8,112 nt of DNA, taken from contig JAKQBU010000590.1 in the NCBI GenBank assembly GCA_029573975.1, forward strand, positions 1 through 8,112. Reading direction: 5' to 3'. Below the pieces are notes generated by a model, which was not told the DNA's origin, ran no database searches, and saw only the letters and a program-made list of their open reading frames with translations. The DNA comes from Planctomycetota bacterium. GTDB taxonomy: Bacteria; Planctomycetota; Phycisphaerae; Sedimentisphaerales; SM23-30. Below are positions 1 to 5,107 of this stretch, piece by piece. Position numbers and translations under genes: made by a program. Position 1 is the first letter of the stretch. The number at the start of each line of letters is the position of its first letter.

Positions 1-692
1 TGCCGCTGGGATTCCGGAATCGTATGGCCGGTCAGCCATTCTTCTATTTCCCTGCTTGCGGGTGCATGATTGCGCACTACCTGCGAGGGAGCCGCCTGCC
101 GCAGAGCGGGATACAAAGCCGGTAAACCGGCAACCGGCGGTTCATCGCGGGCCATACCCATTAAGGATAGTTCTCCCGTTGCTTCCACCGGACCAGCGGC
201 TTGCGGCGCCAGGGAGACGTAGGACTCCAGCATATCCACCATCCGGTCGATCTGTGCCATAGCGTTGGGAATTTCCACTTCCGCCACATCCATCAGGCCC
301 TGAATCAGCCCTTTGTAATCGAAAGATTCCTTTTCGAACCGGGTAGCCCAGCACTGGACATTCGCCAGCTTTTGCTGGGCCAATTCCAGCTTTCGCTGGG
401 CGGCGGCCAGGATTTTCTTTTCATCAATATAGGAATATTTCGCCCCCAGTCCCGAAGCGTCATAATTTTGCTTGCTTTTCAAGCCCAGCCGGGCTTTTTG
501 ATATTCTTCCGAACAAATCCGGACCTGGCTTTTCCAGTGGCTGTACTGCTGCTGCTTCAGCCACAGGGCGGTACGCTGAATTTCCGAGTAGGATTCCTCC
601 AGGGCGGTGGCGGCGGTGTGGGCAAAGGTACATAAGGAAGCCCGGAATTCCCGCAATACCTCAATGGAACCGACTCGTGCATATCCGCTCAT
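1..692 (-). CDS. Coiled-coil protein paired with WXG100 protein (3' end beyond window)
   Basis: The frame is open from an ATG at 692-690 to the left edge, giving 230 complete codons without a stop, so the C-terminus is missing. The start is supported by an AGGA motif overlapping the stop of the upstream WXG100 gene. The protein is soluble and mostly helical, with no signal peptide or membrane segment. The N-terminal half (residues about 8-130) is long amphipathic helix rich in K, E, Q and A, including YIDEKKILAAAQRKLELAQQ at about residues 87-106. After about residue 165 it becomes Pro/Ala-rich and looks like a linker. I recall similar proteins next to WXG100 genes in Planctomycetes, typically starting with a V-G-S-I motif (here residues 7-10). 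No enzymatic motif is visible. Its size and position resemble the longer helical partners or substrates of type VII-like systems, but the function is unknown. It is probably co-transcribed with the WXG100 gene 8 bases upstream. Confidence 0.85.
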   Translation of the reverse strand, partial: MSGYARVGSIEVLREFRASLCTFAHTAATALEESYSEIQRTALWLKQQQYSHWKSQVRICSEEYQKARLGLKSKQNYDASGLGAKYSYIDEKKILAAAQRKLELAQQKLANVQCWATRFEKESFDYKGLIQGLMDVAEVEIPNAMAQIDRMVDMLESYVSLAPQAAGPVEATGELSLMGMARDEPPVAGLPALYPALRQAAPSQVVRNHAPASREIEEWLTGHTIPESQR

Positions 693-700
693 GCTACATC

Positions 701-973
701 CTAATGCTGCTGGAGATACTCTTCGATGTGGCGGGCCTTTTTCACGATGAAAGAGGCGTGGCGATTGGAGGATTCCAGAAACCGGCTCAGGGCCTTCATG
801 GTCAGTTCAAATTCATTCATGAATTTCCGCTGTTCCTGGTCCTGCCAGGTTTTTTCCAGATTATGCAGCCGCATATTCAGCCCCCCCACCAGGGATTCCA
901 GTTCCGTATTGAACCGGTTCAAATCCTGCGCAAAACGCCTCAACTCCGCCGGATCCACATGGGCCTTGGCCAT
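701..973 (-). CDS. WXG100-like (ESAT-6 superfamily) small helical protein
   Basis: A 90-residue, entirely helical protein with no signal peptide. Its length and layout fit WXG100 proteins: one helix (about residues 8-37), a turn containing TWQD, then a second helix (about 47-88). The family's W-x-G turn is W-x-D here (Trp43, Asp45), followed by QEQRKF, a variant I associate with planctomycete members. WXG100 proteins form helical-hairpin dimers and are classically exported by type VII secretion. Whether that holds in a diderm planctomycete is not established by this sequence. Two ATG codons lie in tandem at 976 and 973. I prefer 973 because the GGAGG at 979-983 is 5 bases from it but only 2 bases from the first ATG. 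The gene ends in TAG, and the coiled-coil gene starts 8 bases further on, so the two form an operon. A TGA four codons beyond the TAG would overlap the next ATG. Confidence 0.85.
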   Translation of the reverse strand: MAKAHVDPAELRRFAQDLNRFNTELESLVGGLNMRLHNLEKTWQDQEQRKFMNEFELTMKALSRFLESSNRHASFIVKKARHIEEYLQQH

Positions 974-978
974 CATCG

Positions 979-983
979 CCTCC
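979..983 (-). promoter_or_regulatory. Shine-Dalgarno site of the WXG100-like gene
   Basis: On the minus strand this reads GGAGG. It lies 5 bases before the ATG at 973 and 2 bases before the ATG at 976, which favours the downstream start and a protein beginning M-A-K. Confidence 0.65.
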
Positions 984-1047
984 GCTTCTCAGGTACATTT
1001 CAATTTATTCAAACAAACCCGTCACAATTCTATACCATACAGATTTT

Positions 1048-1076
1048 ATTGTACCAATATCTTGACTCGATGCCAA
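1048..1076 (-). promoter_or_regulatory. Sigma-70-like promoter for the WXG100 operon
   Basis: On the minus strand the sequence reads TTGGCA (1076-1071), a 17-base spacer, then TACAAT (1053-1048). Each box matches the sigma-70 consensus at 5 of 6 positions and the spacing is optimal. Transcription would begin near 1041, leaving a leader of about 65 bases before the WXG100 start. Both boxes are seen directly; promoter activity is inferred. Housekeeping promoters of planctomycetes are less well defined than those of enterobacteria. Confidence 0.55.
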
Positions 1077-1095
1077 TAAAATTCTAAAGCTATAT

Positions 1096-1110
1096 TTATC
1101 TTGAAGATAA
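1096..1110. promoter_or_regulatory. Perfect 15-bp palindrome, candidate operator
   Basis: TTATCTT-G-AAGATAA is a perfect inverted repeat with 7-base arms around one central base. It lies in the divergent intergenic region, overlaps the candidate -35 box of the rightward promoter, and ends about 20 bases upstream of the leftward -35 box. The size and position suit a dimeric repressor that controls the glycosidase gene and possibly both directions. I cannot name a regulator family from it, and an AT-rich palindrome of this size could arise by chance. Confidence 0.4.
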
Positions 1111-1128
1111 GATGAGGGCAGCTAAAAT
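1101..1128 (+). promoter_or_regulatory. Candidate promoter for the GH2 gene
   Basis: TTGAAG (1101-1106), a 16-base spacer, then TAAAAT (1123-1128). The -10 box matches 5 of 6 consensus positions and the -35 box 4 of 6. Transcription would start near 1135, giving a leader of about 100 bases. The palindrome at 1096-1110 covers the -35 box, so binding there would block this promoter. A better -35-like hexamer, TTGACT at 1062-1067, has no properly spaced -10 box. Confidence 0.35.
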
Positions 1129-1220
1129 AAACCAGAATGACTTTGTTATTTGCACAAAAACAGCCTGGACAAGGGGAGAAAAGTAAAGGAACTGGCTCGG
1201 ATTCGGAAAGTACTTTTTAT

Positions 1221-1225
1221 AAGGA
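1221..1225 (+). promoter_or_regulatory. Shine-Dalgarno site of the GH2 gene
   Basis: AAGGA lies 9 bases upstream of the ATG at 1235. The spacing is slightly long but usable. It supports this start, which is also followed directly by a well-formed signal peptide. Confidence 0.5.
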
Positions 1226-1234
1226 TGCAAAAGC

Positions 1235-4200
1235 ATGAAAACCAGAGGCATTCCTGTTTATTCCATTTTTTGTATTTTGACATGGATGTTGTCTTTTCTA
1301 TCTGTTCAGCTGTGTGGTCAGGCCGATCCGGGCCTTTCTGGAAAAATAATCGGCAGCCAAATCGTGTGTCTGGACGGTGATGGCTGGCTGCTGGCGACCG
1401 ATCCCGGGAATGCGGGGCGCGACCAAAAATGGTGGGAAAAGCCCCGGGATAACGCCCAGGCTGCCAGGATTCCGTGGTTCATCGGGGATACCTTTCCGGG
1501 TTATACCGGCGTGTTTTGGTATTGGCGTGACCTGGAGGTGCCTGTTCACCCCTGTCCCGATGGCCGGTATCTGCTGCGTTTTTGGGATGTGGACTACCTG
1601 GCGGAAGTGTGGCTAAATGGAACTCCTGTTGGTTCTCATGAAGGAGCCATGATCCCCTTCGTTTTCGACGTAACCGCTGCCGTCAAACCCGGCTCGGTCA
1701 ATCATATCGCCATCCGGGTACTTCTGCCCGGTGATGCGCCGATAGACGGTTTTACCTTCCGGCAAGTTCCACACGGCGGTCTTGGCCCCTCACAGACGGG
1801 CGGAATCATGGATTCCGTGGAATTGCTGCTGGTGCCGCCGGTCCGTGTCGAGGATCTGTTCGTCCGGCCCGATCCTCAAACCGGAAAGATTCGCATCCAG
1901 GCCAATCTCCGCAATGCCGGGACCAACCCGATAAAAGGGGGCATTGCGTTTACCGTTTCTCCCGGGACCAATGGGGAACCTATCGAAACGGTAATGATGA
2001 ACCGGGAATTGCCGGCCGGAGATACCCTCATCGAGTCGGAACTTCAGGTAAAAAACCCGCGGATTTGGGATCTGAACGATCCGTTTCTTTATCGCGTCAC
2101 CGCACGAGTGACTAGGCAGGATTCTCCCTGGTTTGACGAATCCTCGAGCCGCTGCGGTTTCCGGGATTTCAAATTCGAGAACGGCTTTTTCCGTCTCAAC
2201 GGCCGGCGGATTTTTCTGCGTTCCTCCCACACCGCCGCGGAGGCCCCAATCGGGCATTGCCTGCCGCGTGATCCCGGAATTCTGCGCAGCGAGCTGCTGA
2301 GCTGCAAGGCGATGGGTTTCAATATGGTCCGTTTTATCAGCCGGGTGGCCCTGCGCAATCAGCTCGACATGGCCGACGAGATCGGATTGCTGATTTATGA
2401 GGAGAGTCCTGCCTCCTGGATGTTCCATGATTCGCCCAAGATGCCGGAGAGGTTCGATAAACAAATCGCCTCGATGGTCCGCCGTGACCGGAACCATCCC
2501 AGCATTGTCATCTGGGGACTTCTGAACGAGACCGGCGATGGTCCCGTTTTCCGGCAGGCGGTAAAAGCTCTTTCTCTCGTCCGGGCTTTGGATGAAACCC
2601 GCGTGGTGATGCTGGGCAGCGGCCGTTTTGACTGTGCCTGGAGTTTTCTGAATGGCCTGGAATACTGGAAATCCGGCGAGGGAACGCAGCCCAATGTTCT
2701 TTTCAATCCCAAACCTTATGCGATTTATCATGTGCCGCTCTGGCCGGCCAGGTCCCTATCTTTGAATCCGGGAACCCAGGGAGAGTACAGCGTTGCCCGC
2801 TGGACAGCCCCCGCGGCAGGCGAATACACCCTTTCTGCCAGGTTCCGGGGCACGGGCTGTTACACCACCACCGATGTTCACATTCTCCGCGGCGGCCAAC
2901 CGGTCTATACCGGTTTTATTAACGTGCGGGGCTGGGGCGACTGCTGCGAGTACTCCGGCACCGTGAAACTGGCAGCCGGTGAAACCATGGATTTTGTCGT
3001 CGGCTGGGGCGGCAGCTTTTCGAACCAGGGCACCGCCGCCGGGCTGGCCCCCTGGACGGACACCACCGAAGTCCGTGCCGTCATCCGGTCCGCCGAGGGA
3101 ACGCCATACGATCTGGCCGCCGATTTCTCCAATTCCAGCAATCCCAACGGCCCGTGGAGCTACGGCTGGCTTGCTCCGGCGCCAGCCCCTGACGCCGCGA
3201 CGTTCACCGCCTATGGCACATGTGAAACCATGAACACCCCGAATATCGGTGGGATCTGCAATCCCGGTTCCACCCAGTGGGAGAATATCCTAGCCGATCT
3301 TCACACCTATCCGCGCTCGCCGCACCGGGGATTGGAAATCGAGCGGCTGTGTACCTTCTCCTGGAATGATCAACCCCTCTTTCTTGCTGAGTATGGTTTG
3401 GGCAGCGGCACGCATTTTCCCAGGATGCTGCGGCACTACGAGGCGCACGGAGAGGAATCCTATCATATGGCGAAATCCTATGAGGATATGTTCACCCGCT
3501 TTTTGGCCGACTGGGACCGCTGGAAACTTGGCGATACCTTTGCCAGCCCGGAAGATTTCTTCGACAAGTGCCTGGCCAAAATGGCCGGCCTCCGTAAAAT
3601 GGGCATCAACGCCCTCCGCTCGAATCCGGCCATCATCAGCTATAATTTAACGGGTACCCACGACACCGCCGAGGCATATTCCGAGGGAGTGATAACCGCC
3701 TTCCGCGAGCATAAACTTGGAACTTTCGATGTCATGTGCGACGCCTTCGCCCCGCTGCGGTGGTGCCTCTTCACCGAACCGATCAGCGTCTATCGCGGCG
3801 GAAAAGTAAAGGTGGAGGCCGTTCTCGCCAATGAAGATGTGCTCAAGCCGGGTGAATACCCCGCTCTTTTACAGGTGTTGGGTCCCAACGACGAACGACT
3901 CATCGAACGCACTATCAGCGTCAAAATCCCCGCTAAAATGGACGACGTGGAACCGCCGTATGCCATCCCGGTTTTCTCGGAGGAGTTGCCTGTCGATGCC
4001 CCTTCGGGCCAATGCCGGTTCGTGGCCCGGTTGTTAAAGGGCGGTCCGGCCACCGGCGAATCGGTCGAATTTTATGTTACAGATCCGGACGATATGCCCG
4101 CCGTATCCGCCGAAGTTACACTTTGGGGTGAAGATAAGGAACTGGCCGACTGGCTGGCTGGTCATGGCATCAAGACTCGTCCCTTTGCTTCCGGCAAACC

Positions 4201-4795
4201 GGCCCGCCGTGAGGTAATCCTGGTTGCCGCCCAGCCGGGCGGGACAGGCGATGCGAAAGCCTGGCGCGAACTGGCCGAACGAATGGCCGCAGGCTCCTCG
4301 GTAGTCTTCCTTTCGCTGGATGTGTTTCAGAAGGAAGGAAATCCGCTGGGCTGGCTGCCGCTGGCCAACAAGGGTTCGATGGGAATAGTAAGCGAATACT
4401 TCTTCCCGCAGGTGTACGTGCGGGATGAGTGGGCGAAACGACACCCGATTTTCAACGGTCTGCCGACCGGAGTAATGGACTATGTATTTTACCGCGAGAT
4501 CATACCGGATTGCCGCTACTCCGGCCAGGACACCCCCGATGAAGCCGTCGCCGGCGCCTTCCGCACCTCAGCCGGCTACAACTGCGCGGAATTGATGCTG
4601 ACGGTGTACCAATTCGGATCGGGTAAATTTGTTCTGAATTCCCTGCGGGTCCGCCAGGCTCTCGGCCAGGACCCCACCGCCGAATATCTGCTCCGGAACA
4701 TGCTGAATTATGCTGCCCTGGATATCAATAAACCGGCTGTTGCCTTACCGAATGATTTCGAGGAACAACTCAAGACGATTGGATACGCGGAATAA
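1235..4795 (+). CDS. Secreted multi-domain glycoside hydrolase family 2 protein
   Basis: A complete 1186-residue exported glycosidase. Residues 1-30 look like a signal peptide: charged MKTR, a hydrophobic core, and likely cleavage after GQA. Domains in order are: GH2 sugar-binding jelly roll (about 35-200, ending near GGIMDSVELL), Ig-like domain (about 202-312), and the catalytic TIM barrel (from about 313). Glu432 in WGLLNETGD is the expected acid/base and Glu719 in FLAEYGLG the expected nucleophile. These two lie 287 residues apart, against 76 in E. coli LacZ, because about 200 residues (roughly 466-670) are inserted. The insertion is beta-rich and carries NPNGPWSYGW at 636-645. A beta-sandwich follows (about 849-952), then a Rossmann-like domain resembling class I glutamine amidotransferases (about 957-1150) without a visible G-x-C-x-G nucleophile. 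The family includes beta-galactosidases, glucuronidases and mannosidases; the substrate here is unknown. It converges on the second glycosidase gene with a 6-base gap. Confidence 0.9.
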   Translation: MKTRGIPVYSIFCILTWMLSFLSVQLCGQADPGLSGKIIGSQIVCLDGDGWLLATDPGNAGRDQKWWEKPRDNAQAARIPWFIGDTFPGYTGVFWYWRDLEVPVHPCPDGRYLLRFWDVDYLAEVWLNGTPVGSHEGAMIPFVFDVTAAVKPGSVNHIAIRVLLPGDAPIDGFTFRQVPHGGLGPSQTGGIMDSVELLLVPPVRVEDLFVRPDPQTGKIRIQANLRNAGTNPIKGGIAFTVSPGTNGEPIETVMMNRELPAGDTLIESELQVKNPRIWDLNDPFLYRVTARVTRQDSPWFDESSSRCGFRDFKFENGFFRLNGRRIFLRSSHTAAEAPIGHCLPRDPGILRSELLSCKAMGFNMVRFISRVALRNQLDMADEIGLLIYEESPASWMFHDSPKMPERFDKQIASMVRRDRNHPSIVIWGLLNETGDGPVFRQAVKALSLVRALDETRVVMLGSGRFDCAWSFLNGLEYWKSGEGTQPNVLFNPKPYAIYHVPLWPARSLSLNPGTQGEYSVARWTAPAAGEYTLSARFRGTGCYTTTDVHILRGGQPVYTGFINVRGWGDCCEYSGTVKLAAGETMDFVVGWGGSFSNQGTAAGLAPWTDTTEVRAVIRSAEGTPYDLAADFSNSSNPNGPWSYGWLAPAPAPDAATFTAYGTCETMNTPNIGGICNPGSTQWENILADLHTYPRSPHRGLEIERLCTFSWNDQPLFLAEYGLGSGTHFPRMLRHYEAHGEESYHMAKSYEDMFTRFLADWDRWKLGDTFASPEDFFDKCLAKMAGLRKMGINALRSNPAIISYNLTGTHDTAEAYSEGVITAFREHKLGTFDVMCDAFAPLRWCLFTEPISVYRGGKVKVEAVLANEDVLKPGEYPALLQVLGPNDERLIERTISVKIPAKMDDVEPPYAIPVFSEELPVDAPSGQCRFVARLLKGGPATGESVEFYVTDPDDMPAVSAEVTLWGEDKELADWLAGHGIKTRPFASGKPARREVILVAAQPGGTGDAKAWRELAERMAAGSSVVFLSLDVFQKEGNPLGWLPLANKGSMGIVSEYFFPQVYVRDEWAKRHPIFNGLPTGVMDYVFYREIIPDCRYSGQDTPDEAVAGAFRTSAGYNCAELMLTVYQFGSGKFVLNSLRVRQALGQDPTAEYLLRNMLNYAALDINKPAVALPNDFEEQLKTIGYAE
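2630..3250 (+). other. Beta-rich module inserted in the GH2 barrel
   Basis: This stretch encodes about residues 466-670 of the GH2 protein, between MLGSGRFD and NPGSTQWE, which I take to be barrel sequence on either side. Residues about 509-619 look like a beta-sandwich: GEYSVARWTAPAAGEYTL, then TDVHILRGGQPVYTG, then LAAGETMDFVVGWGG. It ends with YDLAADFS and NPNGPWSYGW (3140-3169). I recall these segments from exported planctomycete and verrucomicrobial proteins, with the NPNG-WSYG motif at the N-terminal end of the module. Here that motif is at the C-terminal end. A carbohydrate-binding or adhesive role is plausible but not shown. The boundaries are approximate. Confidence 0.55.
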
Positions 4796-4807
4796 AGCGA
4801 TTTATTC
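4790..4807. terminator. Weak bidirectional hairpin containing both stop codons
   Basis: GAATAAA-GCGA-TTTATTC is a perfect inverted repeat with 7-base arms. It contains the TAA of the rightward GH2 gene and the TAA of the leftward glycosidase frame, because both coding regions end GAA-TAA-A. The plus-strand loop is of GNRA type. Only one G-C pair lies in each arm, so the stem is weak, and there is no classic GC stem with a U-tract. It may help termination between convergent genes or may simply reflect two similar gene ends. Confidence 0.25.
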
Positions 4808-5107
4808 TTCCACGATCTGAATATCGTCCATGGCCAGATCGGTGATACGGGTTTCATTCCGGATAATCAGGTTCATATTTTCTGAAAAGCAGGAGAATTC
4901 CATATCCAGCTTCTGCCAATCTGCCGACGGTTTCCAGGCAGGCAGATACTGAAATCCCTGGTTCCCCCACAGGTCGGAGCAGATGCCGATCCCAGTGGTA
5001 TCTCTGCCCCGGACCCAGGCCGTCAGACGGTATTTTTTGCCGGTCTCCAGCCGGGTGATCTTCCGGACCAGACTGATATAGTGCATGTCCTTTTGCCCGG
5101 TTCGGTT
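4802..5107 (-). pseudogene. C-terminal half of carbohydrate-binding domain, separated by in-frame TAG
   Basis: These 101 codons and their TAA stop (4804-4802) lie in exactly the same frame as the large glycosidase gene, directly after its TAG at 5110-5108. The translation starts NRTGQKD and contains GKKYRLTAWVRG, SADWQKLDMEF and LAMDDIQIVEE. These are typical of the second half of a CBM4/9-like jelly roll: Gly-Lys/Tyr turn, central W-x-R-G strand, D-W-x-K-L strand and a final D-D-I strand. The first half lies just before the TAG. An internal ATG exists at 5086, but no Shine-Dalgarno site is evident and half a jelly roll should not fold alone. I therefore read this as the tail of the upstream gene, either lost through a nonsense mutation or reached by readthrough, not as a separate gene. 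Confidence 0.75.

Noticed and set aside
24..29. Signal-peptide lipobox in the GH2 protein (residues 24-29, VQLCGQ)
   Set aside because: Residues before Cys27 are V-Q-L, which does not fit the L-[AST]-[GA]-C lipobox. Cleavage by signal peptidase I after GQA is more likely. The coordinates given here are residue numbers, not bases.
481..500. Terminator-like hairpin AAGCCC-AGCC-GGGCTT followed by T's, plus strand
   Set aside because: It lies inside the coiled-coil coding region, antisense to it, with no gene on the plus strand upstream. Codon content explains it.
1150..1380. 76-codon plus-strand open frame overlapping the GH2 start
   Set aside because: It overlaps the signal-peptide coding region in another frame and gives no recognisable protein; the GH2 frame is clearly the coding one.
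1790..2731. 313-codon open frame on the minus strand inside the GH2 gene
   Set aside because: It is antisense to clear GH2 domains including the catalytic Glu432, its protein has no recognisable domain, and such long shadows are common opposite GC-rich genes.
2898..2918. Inverted repeat AACCGG-TCTATA-CCGGTT followed by a T-rich run
   Set aside because: It is in the middle of the GH2 coding sequence, where a terminator would be harmful. Short GC-rich repeats of this kind are expected by chance.
4802..5086. Independent 94-residue gene starting at the ATG at 5086
   Set aside because: It is in the same frame as the glycosidase, encodes only the second half of a jelly roll, and lacks a convincing ribosome-binding site.
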